Of a DNA stretch of 64,000 nt, positions 30,290 through 40,552 are shown one piece after another; position 1 is the stretch's first letter, and each line of letters starts with the position of its first letter. This stretch comes from Tritrichomonas musculus (taxonomy: Eukaryota; Parabasalia; Tritrichomonadida; Tritrichomonadidae), in the NCBI GenBank assembly GCA_039105265.1, contig JAPFFF010000059.1:372001-436000 (forward strand), written 5' to 3'. The notes beneath the pieces are model-generated. The model was given only the letters and a program-made list of their open reading frames with translations. It was not told where the DNA came from and ran no database searches. The translations under genes and the position numbers were made by a program.

Positions 30290-33200
30290 ATGAATAACCT
30301 AGATAGTTTTATAGATTTTGGAGAATTTGGTGATTTTCAACAATTTCCTAACGCAGATTCGACTTCATTAGCTATCTCAAGAAAGAATTACTCACCTTCC
30401 CAACCATATATTTTTAAAATATTTAATTTTACGTGTTATTCGTCGAAGAATCAAAAAATAATTTTAAATACATTCTATCAAACTAGCAATCATAAACTCC
30501 AATATCTCAAAAGTTACACTCGTCTATCATTTTCCTTTCAATCACAGCTAACTCCCACTTTTTCAATGAAATACTTCACCTCAAAAACTCTTTCAGATGT
30601 ATTAAGCACTCCCTCACTTCTTGAAGCATTGAATTTTGAGAACATCCTTGATTGTTTGTTTGCGGTTTCAGAGGGGATGCTGTACCTCCACAACCACCTC
30701 ATCTACCACGGCAATCTTTGCCCATCGAACATCGTCATTGACCAAGCAGAACAGTTTTACTTGTGCGACTTTGGTTTGTATCCGATCAAGAAGCTTTACT
30801 TGAATGAAAGCCAAATGTTCAACCGCGAGTACAAAGACCCGTACATGAGCAGCAACGAGCCGACGTTCAAGAACGATGTCTACTCGTTTGGCGTCCTGAT
30901 GTGCGACCTTCTTCTTTCGTACATCCAGTCTGGCAACAACGGAAGCAACGGCAAGAGCAGGCAGATGAGATTGCAAGAATTCATCATTGGAAACGCCCGA
31001 GAGAGCGACAATGCAACGAAGCACCAAACTTTGATGGAATTCATCAGGAATCCAAGCAGAAGCAAGTTTGACATTTTCCCGACATTCTTCAGTGAATTGG
31101 TCGCATTGTGCATGAACTCGTTTGTGAGTGAGCGTCCGTCATTCAAGCAGATCGTCGAGCGTTTCAAGAGCTCGAACGAGACTGTCTTTGGCATGAACAT
31201 TCAACAAATGCACAACAAATTCATCAACAGCAACTACATCCTCAATCTGGCATCAATTGGAGACTCGTATGCGCTGAACAAGGTCGGCAGCATGTATGAG
31301 CAAGGAAAAGTTTTTGAGAAGAACAGCCAGCTAGCAATGAAGTACTACAAGCAAGCTGCTGATCTAAGAAATTCAAAAGCACAGAACAAAATCGGTCTCT
31401 TGCTTCAGAAAAACGCAGGAACAAACAAATCTGAGTTGATTGAAGGTGCTCATTATCTGCGATTGTCCGCTGAGCAAGGAAACATTCAAGGAATGGCAAA
31501 TTACGGCATTGCTCTTTTGTACGGCCGTGGTGTTGAGAAGAACATTCAAAAAGCTGAGGATTATCTTAAGAAGTCTGCGGATCTCGGTTGTTCTTATGCA
31601 CAAGTGAACTACGGCTACACGCTTCTGGACAACAATCCAACAATCTCTGGCGCAAATGAAGGCCTGAGTTACATCAAGCAGGCAATGAATCAGAACAGTC
31701 CTGACGCTTACTACAAGTACGGAGTTCTTCTGCAAAACGGACAATTCGTCGAGCAAGATGACAAGCTCGCAATGGAAAACTTCAAAATCGCAGCCGACAT
31801 GGGATTCGACGATGCAATTATCGAGTATGCTGAAGGCAATCTTGATGGTAAAGGCGTTCCTAAGAATGACAAAGTTGCGCTCGAATACTATGAAAAAGCG
31901 TATGAGAAAGGAAACGAAGAAGTGAAAGATATCATTGAAACTTTGAAAGAAAATGAATATTCAAGACAAACTCAAGAAAGAGCGGAAAGAAATTCTAAAA
32001 TGGCAGCAAAAGAATTGCAATCTGAAGATTCAGATCTGCCACCAGACGATCTTCTATCTGACTCATCGAGTACTTCTGATTTATCGGCATTGTCAACGCC
32101 TAAAAAATCAGATGATGAAAGACATTCTCAAAGCGCTCCTTCTTCGCAAAAGCCATTTAGCTTTGACCTTCCTGAACTGACTCCATCAAGAAGTAGCTCG
32201 CGTGAATCGTCTATCGGCATTGGCGACGTACCATCTGAACCTCAGCAAATATTTACATTTAGTCCTGCAACATCGCCGAATTCATCTGCAAATTGTTCAC
32301 AAGAGCTTCCAACAAACAATGCTAAATCAGCCGACAAGATTAAGTTGCCACTCAAGGTTTCACCGAAAATCATTCTTAATAGTTTGGGCGAAATTGTCTA
32401 TGATCGGCCGAATTACCACAATGAGAACTACATTTATCCTGTTGGTTATCAGGTCGATAAAGAGTACTACTCAATTGCTGATCCTTCGAAGCAGACAATC
32501 TATCGGTCCACAGTTTTGGATGGAGGCGAATCACCGATCTTCAAAGTTGAATGCCTCGACAGTACGAGAAAGGTCTTTGAAGGAAATAATCCATCGAAGC
32601 CATGGAGAGGCGTCATGAGTGCAATTGAAGACACAAAAATCCAACTAGGCATGCAAACAAAGAATGCTTGCTCTGTTTCAGGAACATGTGCGTTTGGCTT
32701 TCCTCTTCGTAATGTAACCAACATGATCGAAGAGCTTCCAAATGCAGAGAAATGCAGAAACTACAAATTCAAGAACTACAACGGAGCAAACAGACAGAGT
32801 CAAAAATCAAGCAACATCAATGAAAAAGTGAATGACTCATTCTTAGTCAAAGAAGAGAAGCAATCGCCAACATTCGTTCAGAGCTACGATGTTTCACTTA
32901 CAACAGCAACAGACACAGCACATAATCTATTGATAAATCCGTTCCAAATGATCAGCATTCCCCTTGAAAGGTCTTCTTCACATCCAGTGCACTCAAATGT
33001 TACAAACAACGTGCAGCAGCCAACTGTGAAAAATGAGCCACAACGAACAAAGAGCATGACAGCATACAATCCTCCACAAGCAGCAAGAAATACAACAACA
33101 ACGACAACTACTGCTACAAGCAGTCCTCCACAGAGAGCAAGGAGTGTTTTATCAATTCAAAAGCCTTCAGTGCTTGATGACCAAAAGGTTGATTTGAGCA

Positions 33201-36100
33201 AGCCAACTGACGAACTGTTCAAGCTAGGCGATGCATTCCTTGAAAGTAGCAATCAGCAGAAAGCATTAGAGTGTTATGAAGAATGTTTGAAGCGTGGTGA
33301 CATGCGTGCAACAGTCAAATGTGGCCAATTATGTACATCGTACAACAAGCAGCTCGAATACTACGAGTTAGGAATTGAAAACCAAGTTCCAGAAGCATTC
33401 AGCATGTGGCGAAAAGAGATCATGAAGCGAGTTTCACTTACAAAGAACAAAGAAGAACTTTTATCAGCAGCCAGACGTTTTGAAAAACTGGATGATTTCT
33501 CAGATGCAGCCTATGCTTACTTCCAAATGAAAGACAAGTTGAACTATTCAATTTGCTATGAAAAGGCGAAGCTTAACATTGACGATATCAAAGACGGCTA
33601 TCAGCAATATTATTTCAGCATTTTGAACAAGAAACTAAAAGATTTTGAAACAGAAAAATTAATGTTACAAAAATCATCTGAAAATGGAGTTCCACGTGCT
33701 GCTCAAACTTTGGAAGAATTAAATAAGCCGAAGCCACGAAAAATATTCAAAAATAAAGCTGCGCATCTCCTCAATGAAGGAATTAATTATTTCGAAGGAA
33801 GAAACAATTATCCTATCAATATTGACGAAGCTATGAAAATGTTCAAACAAGCAAGTAGCTCTGATACTGGATGTCCAAAGGCTGACTATTACATTGGATT
33901 ATATTACAAAAACGATTTTGGCGCATATTATTTGAAAAAGTCGGCTGAAGCAGGCGATCCTGATGGAATGAATCGTTATGCAATGTACCTAAAGAATGGA
34001 TTCCTGGTTGGAAAAGACACGCAAAAGGCAATGGAATATTTCAAAAATGCCGCTGACAAAGGCCAAGAAGAGGCTGCCTATGAATATGGAAGAGAAAAGT
34101 ACGAAAACGGAACGTCAGAAAAAGAGAAAAACGAAGGAATTTCGTATTTGAAAAAGTCGGCAGAAAAGTTGTTTCCAAACGCACTGTATTTGTACTCTAA
34201 AATTATCAAAGATACAAATCCTTACGACTCCAAAAAACTATTCGAGTTTTCAATTGAGAAAGGAAGCAAATTGGCAACACTCGAACAGGAGATGAATTTC
34301 GAAGAAAAAGATCAACAAATGGAAAATAGCCAGCAAATTAAAGAGGAACAATTTTCTCAGCAAAATTTGAACTTCAAATTTGAGCCACTCAACCAAGTGA
34401 ACAAGCCGCAAGAACAGACTCTTTTCCAGATAAATAAGCCGCAAGAACAGACTCTTTTCCAGATAAACAAACCTCAGGAACAGACTCTTTTCCAGATAAA
34501 CAAGCCACAAGAACAGACTCATTTTCAGACGAATAAGCCTCAGGAGCAGACTCTCTTCAAGATTAATAAGTTGGAAGAGCAGACTCATTTGGAAATGAAC
34601 AAACCACAAGAACAGACTCTCTTCAAGATAAACAGGCCACAAGAACCGACTCTTTTCCAAGCGAACAAGCAACAAGCTCAAGAAAGCAAATTCAAATTTG
34701 AGCCACTTTTTGAAGCAAGCAAACAGCAAGCTCAGCCAACTGTTCAAGCAAACAAATTCAGATTTGAACCTCTTTTCGAAGCCAGCAAGCCAAGTGAGCA
34801 GACGCTGCACCAGGCCAGCAAGTACATAGAGCATCCAAACATTCAAGAGAACAAGATTAAAATCGAGCCCATTTTCTCGCAGGAAAGCAACACGAGGGCC
34901 AAAGCGAGCACTTCAGTATGGAAGAAGGCCGAAGAGTCAACGATATCGCACACGCTGCAGCACAAAGGAATCCCTCTGACGGCGACAGGCCAGTATGACT
35001 GGAGCAAATTCCGCGAATTGTGCGGATTGACCAACAAGACGAACGATGAAGTAGAGAAGTATGTCACTGACTTTTTGAATACGAACGATAGCAACAGCGA
35101 GATTGAAAGCGATGCCGAACCAGGGAACAACGATGACGAAGACAAAGTTGAAGACAATAAAAAAACGCAAAGATACATCTCAGGCATCAAGCGTCGTCTT
35201 CAGGTTCTCACTGATCTTCGTCGCGCCTTCATCAATCACGGCGATGAAGCGATGCTTTCACACATCACCTCGTACAAGCGTTGGAAGGTCCATCCCGCGT
35301 GGACGCCTCGACACGAGCTTCTCTTTTTCAAGCACATCGCAAACTTCGGCTGGGGCCTTTACAAGCCGATTCTCACCATGGATGATTTCAAAGGTATCTT
35401 CGACGGCGAGCCGCCAAAAATTCTGACTCAAGATAAAACCGTTATTTATCGTATTGAAAAAGTTCTTGAGTCAGTTGAAGACAGTGAGCATGGTGAGTCA
35501 AATGTGCCAAAATCTGCCAAAAAAGATCAATTGTCCGACATTAGATACAACCTTGATGGAAGTCCTGTTTTACCCATAAAATTGACAAGTACAATGACGC
35601 TCATCAGTCTCGGTAGAATTGTGACCGACCGACCAGATTTCCATTCAAATACTTACATCTATCCTGCTGGCTACAAATCATCAAAGATTCACTTATCAAT
35701 CCTCGATCCAACAAAGAGGGTTCGTTACATTAATGAAATAGTCGACGTTGGCGAAAAAATGCCCATTTTTAGAGTGACAATGGAAGGTGATCAATCCATA
35801 TCATTCGAGGGACTATCGCCAACTTCTCCTTGGTCGAGCATTCTCGATAAAATAAGAGAAAAAAAGGCTGAAACGTCTAATGAGGTCCCTAATTCAAAAG
35901 CTTCGGGACCCACTTTTTTCGGATTGACGTCAAAAGTGACAGATTACTTGATTCGAAGGATGCCTGGGGCAAATGAGTGCTTCCAAAAGAAAGAAAGGCA
36001 GTTAAAACTTGAAATTGAGAAGTTGATTAATGCGAATCAGTCAAGTCATTCTAGTCAAGAGAATGTAAGAAATTATGACGATGAAGACGAAGACGAATAA
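30290..36100 (+). CDS. Giant pseudokinase / Sel1 / double FYRN-FYRC protein
   Basis: One uninterrupted frame of 1936 residues. Residues ~35-300: kinase fold with a candidate ATP-site Lys (YIFKIF, K43), HRD replaced by YHGNLCPSN so the catalytic Asp is lost, DFG kept (LCDFG), and SFGVLMCDLL; probably a pseudokinase. ~305-575: Sel1 repeats. ~575-690: Ser-rich disorder. ~690-825: FYRN (LGEIVYDRPNYH, YIYPVGY) then FYRC (SPIFKVE, FEGNNPSKPW). ~995-1350: second TPR/Sel1-like array. ~1367-1465: tandem NKPQEQTLFQI repeats, then FKFEPLFEASK repeats. ~1634-1705: SANT/SLIDE-like segment (WTPRHELLFFKHIANFGWGLY). ~1764-1895: second FYRN-FYRC. FYR domains occur in trithorax/MLL, JmjC and TBRG1 nuclear proteins, so a chromatin role is inferred. 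The combination is unfamiliar to me. Confidence 0.8.
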   Translation: MNNLDSFIDFGEFGDFQQFPNADSTSLAISRKNYSPSQPYIFKIFNFTCYSSKNQKIILNTFYQTSNHKLQYLKSYTRLSFSFQSQLTPTFSMKYFTSKTLSDVLSTPSLLEALNFENILDCLFAVSEGMLYLHNHLIYHGNLCPSNIVIDQAEQFYLCDFGLYPIKKLYLNESQMFNREYKDPYMSSNEPTFKNDVYSFGVLMCDLLLSYIQSGNNGSNGKSRQMRLQEFIIGNARESDNATKHQTLMEFIRNPSRSKFDIFPTFFSELVALCMNSFVSERPSFKQIVERFKSSNETVFGMNIQQMHNKFINSNYILNLASIGDSYALNKVGSMYEQGKVFEKNSQLAMKYYKQAADLRNSKAQNKIGLLLQKNAGTNKSELIEGAHYLRLSAEQGNIQGMANYGIALLYGRGVEKNIQKAEDYLKKSADLGCSYAQVNYGYTLLDNNPTISGANEGLSYIKQAMNQNSPDAYYKYGVLLQNGQFVEQDDKLAMENFKIAADMGFDDAIIEYAEGNLDGKGVPKNDKVALEYYEKAYEKGNEEVKDIIETLKENEYSRQTQERAERNSKMAAKELQSEDSDLPPDDLLSDSSSTSDLSALSTPKKSDDERHSQSAPSSQKPFSFDLPELTPSRSSSRESSIGIGDVPSEPQQIFTFSPATSPNSSANCSQELPTNNAKSADKIKLPLKVSPKIILNSLGEIVYDRPNYHNENYIYPVGYQVDKEYYSIADPSKQTIYRSTVLDGGESPIFKVECLDSTRKVFEGNNPSKPWRGVMSAIEDTKIQLGMQTKNACSVSGTCAFGFPLRNVTNMIEELPNAEKCRNYKFKNYNGANRQSQKSSNINEKVNDSFLVKEEKQSPTFVQSYDVSLTTATDTAHNLLINPFQMISIPLERSSSHPVHSNVTNNVQQPTVKNEPQRTKSMTAYNPPQAARNTTTTTTTATSSPPQRARSVLSIQKPSVLDDQKVDLSKPTDELFKLGDAFLESSNQQKALECYEECLKRGDMRATVKCGQLCTSYNKQLEYYELGIENQVPEAFSMWRKEIMKRVSLTKNKEELLSAARRFEKLDDFSDAAYAYFQMKDKLNYSICYEKAKLNIDDIKDGYQQYYFSILNKKLKDFETEKLMLQKSSENGVPRAAQTLEELNKPKPRKIFKNKAAHLLNEGINYFEGRNNYPINIDEAMKMFKQASSSDTGCPKADYYIGLYYKNDFGAYYLKKSAEAGDPDGMNRYAMYLKNGFLVGKDTQKAMEYFKNAADKGQEEAAYEYGREKYENGTSEKEKNEGISYLKKSAEKLFPNALYLYSKIIKDTNPYDSKKLFEFSIEKGSKLATLEQEMNFEEKDQQMENSQQIKEEQFSQQNLNFKFEPLNQVNKPQEQTLFQINKPQEQTLFQINKPQEQTLFQINKPQEQTHFQTNKPQEQTLFKINKLEEQTHLEMNKPQEQTLFKINRPQEPTLFQANKQQAQESKFKFEPLFEASKQQAQPTVQANKFRFEPLFEASKPSEQTLHQASKYIEHPNIQENKIKIEPIFSQESNTRAKASTSVWKKAEESTISHTLQHKGIPLTATGQYDWSKFRELCGLTNKTNDEVEKYVTDFLNTNDSNSEIESDAEPGNNDDEDKVEDNKKTQRYISGIKRRLQVLTDLRRAFINHGDEAMLSHITSYKRWKVHPAWTPRHELLFFKHIANFGWGLYKPILTMDDFKGIFDGEPPKILTQDKTVIYRIEKVLESVEDSEHGESNVPKSAKKDQLSDIRYNLDGSPVLPIKLTSTMTLISLGRIVTDRPDFHSNTYIYPAGYKSSKIHLSILDPTKRVRYINEIVDVGEKMPIFRVTMEGDQSISFEGLSPTSPWSSILDKIREKKAETSNEVPNSKASGPTFFGLTSKVTDYLIRRMPGANECFQKKERQLKLEIEKLINANQSSHSSQENVRNYDDEDEDE
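34386..34680 (+). repeat. Tandem 36-39-bp repeat coding NKPQEQTLFQI
   Basis: About nine units (AACAAGCCxCAAGAACAGAC) encode a Gln-rich linker between the second Sel1 array and the SANT-like segment. Shorter FKFEPLFEAS repeats flank it. Confidence 0.85.
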
Positions 36101-36447
36101 GCGAATTACTATATTTTATTTTATTTTATATTAAATAAAGAAATTATTTGGCATGAAATCTGGTATATTCAATCATCTTTTCGTTAACTCATATTTATTG
36201 TTATTAAAAAAAAATGAGCTAATCTATTATTTTAAATAATGCTAATCTATCTTGCATAATATTAGTGTTTTTATTCTGATTGCTAGTATCTCATTAGATA
36301 TATTTAAAAAAATAAAAGAAAACTGAATTTTATCTCAAAAAAGTAAATTTGAATTGAAATAATTTTTATCTCAAACAATTTTTTTGAATGATCTTATAAA
36401 AGCTTTCAAAAAACTTTTAAGATCGTTTAAGCCAAAAATTTCGATAA

Positions 36448-37695
36448 ATGCTATTATTTTTATGGATTGCTTGCAAAATAATACTTCTTTTGATCGAATT
36501 CATTTATATATATTTTGGGTTCAAATATCTTCATCCATTCCTTCTCAATCTCATTTTCAATTCAGTTAATTCGCCATCGATATTAATTACTCACAATTCT
36601 ATTGAAGAAGCAACAACTTTTTTAAATTTACCTGTATGGTCACGCAATTACAAAGCATGTTCGTCTCCAAAAAGTGAGATCAATTGTAATCAGGTTTTAG
36701 AAGCATACAAAACAATTAAAGAATGGAGTGATATTGGTGCAAATCGTCCATCATATGCAGCAGTTCATATAGCTCCCAAAGCAGGAATTGGAAATGGATT
36801 CTTCCACATTATATCCGGATTAATCTTAGCAATATCATTAAATCGATCAGCACAAATTTTAAAAGAAATAGATGGAATCCAATATAATCCACTTTTAAAT
36901 CGTAGTCAAGAATTAAAATGTAAAAGCTTTGGCCATTGGCCCATCAAAAATCAAGAATATTGGCAACGAAATACTTATCAAACACTCAAAGACGCCCAAG
37001 TCCACATTACCTCCACTTTTTGTTTTCCTTACTTCATACTAACAGAGCCTGGCTTCAGCAAATTCGTCTACGAGCACTTCGGGGTCCATTATGTGTACTT
37101 TATTTTAAACTTTGCAAATTTGTTTTCAGAAAAAGTTTCAGAATACGTTAATTCGCTATTCAAATCTGTTCCTGCATCTGTCAAAGTGATTGGCGTCCAT
37201 ATTCGAACCCACAAGAACCAAGTAAGGCATTACATCTACACCAGAGAAAAAGTTGAGAAAGTCATTCTGCCGTTTCTAAACGGTCTCCTCGAAGAGAAGA
37301 ATTACGTTGCCATTGCGACGGATTGGATGGTTTACATCGACCTCTTCAAAGAGAAGTTTGGTGAAAGATTGCTATTGGCAGATGTGATGAGAAAGCCTGA
37401 CGGTGACAAGCTCGGTGCTTCAATAGACATTCGACTCTTGATGGGCTGCAATAAAATGATCGGAACTTATCGGTCAACTTTCTCTTCAATCGCTGGAATG
37501 ATGGCAATGCACCGCGTGTTCTACGTGGCTGTCGAGTACCCGAATGTCTTCCAGTTCTCAAGCTCGCAGGTCGGAATCACAAGCGGAATCTTCGAGGATG
37601 AAGCTGACTTCAACTACTTCGTGAACACAAGAGTGAGACTGTACTCGCCACTCGAGCCAGCACTTCGCACTTTCTTCAGGAATACTGTTTACTAG
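36448..37695 (+). CDS. Fucosyltransferase-like glycosyltransferase (GT-B, type II membrane)
   Basis: 415 residues. An N-terminal hydrophobic anchor (residues ~2-35) predicts a type II Golgi membrane enzyme. The catalytic region shows the motifs of the fucosyltransferase superfamily (GT11/GT23/GT37/GT65): VIGVHIRTHKNQ (~247-258, the HxR motif that contacts GDP-fucose), VAIATDWM (~287-294), and CNKMIGTYRSTFSSIAGMMA (~334-353), matching the conserved C-terminal motif with Ser/Thr-Phe. An upstream GIGNGFFHIISGLILA segment (~111-126) fits the N-terminal GxGN..f loop. Donor and acceptor cannot be fixed from sequence; plant-type GT37 or O-fucosyltransferases are closest by motif. It lies 347 bp after the giant gene on the same strand, with its own AT-rich spacer. 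Confidence 0.7.
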   Translation: MLLFLWIACKIILLLIEFIYIYFGFKYLHPFLLNLIFNSVNSPSILITHNSIEEATTFLNLPVWSRNYKACSSPKSEINCNQVLEAYKTIKEWSDIGANRPSYAAVHIAPKAGIGNGFFHIISGLILAISLNRSAQILKEIDGIQYNPLLNRSQELKCKSFGHWPIKNQEYWQRNTYQTLKDAQVHITSTFCFPYFILTEPGFSKFVYEHFGVHYVYFILNFANLFSEKVSEYVNSLFKSVPASVKVIGVHIRTHKNQVRHYIYTREKVEKVILPFLNGLLEEKNYVAIATDWMVYIDLFKEKFGERLLLADVMRKPDGDKLGASIDIRLLMGCNKMIGTYRSTFSSIAGMMAMHRVFYVAVEYPNVFQFSSSQVGITSGIFEDEADFNYFVNTRVRLYSPLEPALRTFFRNTVY

Positions 37696-37802
37696 CTAAG
37701 AATGCATGTTTTATTTATATTTTTTTTGTTATTCATGAAAACGTTTTTTTTTAAATTTGTTATATAGAAAAACATTAAAATATAATTAATTATTTTATAA
37801 GA

Positions 37803-37811
37803 TAATATTAA
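37803..37811 (+). repeat. 9-bp target duplication, left copy (TAATATTAA)
   Basis: Immediately precedes the left MULE terminus; it is identical to 48594-48602 after the right terminus. Confidence 0.85.
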
Positions 37812-38951
37812 GGGAAGATTACAATATTCCCATTTTTTTACTTCACTGATAACACTTTTTTGCCTTTGGGGAAAAAAAATATCACTTTTTAAAAAAAAAA
37901 AAATTACAATTATCACTTTTCTTCAGAAAATCATTTCACTAAAAATAAAAAAAAATGTTAAGTGCTGCACCTCTCTTAGTAAGGAGAGTTCAAAAAAATA
38001 TATTTTAATTAGCATCAAGTAACGATTATTTTTATGCAGCTTCTGCTCCGAGTAAAGTTTAAACTTACCATATCATATTTAAATTAAGCAATCTATTTTC
38101 AAAAAGTGCTTGTGGGTAATAGTATATTATAGACAATCGTGTTTTACTTTTATACATCTAATTTCAGGTATTAATCTCTGCTTTTTCAAAACAATTGTTA
38201 ATATCAGATAATGAAGTTCCATGCATTTATACTATAAATTTGGCGTTTTCTCGCTTCAAATATTATTTTCCATCGTTTTTTGCATGTAATACATGTTGGA
38301 AAATCTGTATATTCAAGTTTAAAAATGTTGATTATTTCAATAATATTCAATAAGTAATGCAATAAATAAAAACAAAACTATAATCAAAATAATCCTTATA
38401 TAATATTGAGTTGAAATATATCATTATTACTTCTTTTTTTCTTTTTCAAAAGGAGAAATTAAGTTTTTTTAAAAAAAAAAAAAAAAAAAAATATAAACGT
38501 TCTTTTAAATAATCTAAACGTCCAACAATAGAAGAATGTTCATAAAGAGCGATCAATAATTGAACTTTATAATTTATACTTTATATTAATAATATAAATT
38601 AATAAAATTCTATCAGATCTGAGCAATTTCTTCTGTTGAATTACGGTTTTTTCTTCAAATCTTACATTTATGGATAGAGATAAATAACTAAGTAATAAAA
38701 TACGCTATTTCAAACACAACATTTATATGAGCAAAAGAAACAAGAAAAATAAAAAAAAAAAGCTCGGATATTAGTAAAAATTCGAATAGAATAAAATTGA
38801 AATGAATAAATAATTAATTGAAATTTCAATAAAAATAAAATTATTTTTTCTAATATTATATTCAAATTTTTTAAAACAAAAGCTTTGAATTGTATTGGAA
38901 AAGTTTATGATAAGTATTTTTTTTTTTTCAAAAATTGAGATGCTTATAAAG
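37812..38951 (+). repeat. Left terminal inverted repeat of the MULE
   Basis: 1.14-kb arm, inverse of 47455-48593. Any open frames in it are mirrored in the other arm and look non-coding. Confidence 0.9.
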
Positions 38952-39509
38952 CATGAATTCAAGAAGCTCTTCTTTTTTATATAATGCAAATCAAAGAAAA
39001 AGGAGGAACCAGCATTCTACTTAATTTCCAAGACAATAATAAAAGTTATGGGACAAGCATTTTGTACCATCAAATGATAGATCATTTTGCATTCTATTGA
39101 ATTCAATCGATTTTCAATTATTTTTGGCCTGCTAGAATCTATATAATTGCAATTTTAATAGAGTTGGCTCCAATTATTAAGATGTTATCAATGAAAATGA
39201 TATTAATAACTAATCGCATATAAAATTTTGGGAGAACAAATTGATCTTAGGAACTCACAAGTAATCGAAGATTGAGCCTGAGATTTTTTTTCAATTTGGT
39301 GAAAGCCTCAAGTAAAAAATATTTTTATCTAGGTTTTGTTAATTCATAATTTACGAATATGTTTATATCAGAAATTGAATAAAAATATCCCCGCCGCTAT
39401 ATTTAGCTTTACAATTTTGGAATATTAAATTTTCTAGATTTACATTTTTATACGAATAGCGATTTAATTCATTTTGAAGATAAATTGCATCACCAATATT
39501 TTTATAAGA

Positions 39510-40520
39510 TCAACAATTGTCAAATATGGATTTTTTATTAATTGAAACGCTGTTTAGTTCATTAGTAAGGTCTTTATATGTTGACACGTTGACGCAGATA
39601 TTAACGAGCTTGTAATTTTCTTCTATATTTTTTACAACGCTTATTGTTCTTGCAATCTTCTTCATACAGGATGATTCCATTTGATCATGCAATTTACCTT
39701 CCAATTTACTTTCAATCAAATCAAATTGAGAAGATAACAAACTTTTTGATAAAAGTTTTTAACGATAGTTTGTGTCTTCATTACGTAACTTCTATCAATT
39801 AATCCTGTCATTTTATTCTTGCACATTTCTTTTGCAATTGTTCTCTCAAATATCTTGCCAAATATTTGATCAATATCATATTGTTGAATATTAATTTTTT
39901 TGCCGATGCTTTTCGAATAATTAGCATCCTTTCTGAAGAATTAAGCAGCAACTTCCACGATTATCAGAAGCAATTGCTAGCTCAGTTATTTTGAAAGTGA
40001 TTGAATTATATATAATTCAAAATCAAAAAAAAAACTTTATTGAATTCAATATGCATCAGAAAATAACTGTGCTGTCTTTAAATTCACGAAATGTACATCT
40101 GACTTCTTCCCTAAAGAAGTCGTAAGAAGGAATTCAAGCTACATAAGACAGTCATTTTTTATAAAAAAAATATTCATTGCTCAAATTTATACAACTCATA
40201 AATTCAATCTTGATTGTGTACTCTTTATGTTCAAGATCTGATGAAACATAAAGTAATGAATATTTGTTTATTGTTGCTATTTGTGTGCTGATGTTAGCAA
40301 TGTCTTCTTCATCAAATTAGTCAGTCTCATATAACAAAACATTGCCAACTTTGTCATTCATGTTTCCTCGTAACAATTGAAGTGCTTCATTAATGTCTCA
40401 AATGTTTAGGTCATATGATTCACACCAACCGCATTTCGTGTCATAAACCCAAACTTTTAAAGCTTCATTTAATAAGTTATTAAATTGATTTTTAATTTCT
40501 TAAATCATAAATCAAAATGG
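39510..40520 (-). pseudogene. Unrecognised decayed gene inside the MULE
   Basis: Minus-strand pieces remain open in changing frames, such as NEALKVWVYDTKCGWCESYD and LYVSSDLEHKEYTIKIEF near 40200-40480, and a 76-codon piece at 39510-39740 (HDQMESSCMKKIARTISVV). Stops and frameshifts are frequent. No family recognised. It lies downstream of the transposase gene in the same direction and may be an old cargo gene. Confidence 0.4.
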
Positions 40521-40552
40521 AAATATGCAAATGTATTTCTTTATTAAAATTA

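Noticed and set aside
34250-34846. 198-codon minus-strand frame
   Set aside because: Shadow of the repetitive Gln-rich region of the giant plus-strand gene.
38771-38989. Open frame of 72 codons mirrored at 47405-47635
   Set aside because: It lies within the MULE inverted arms, is low-complexity Phe/Ile/Asn-rich and has no domain; treated as part of the terminal repeat.
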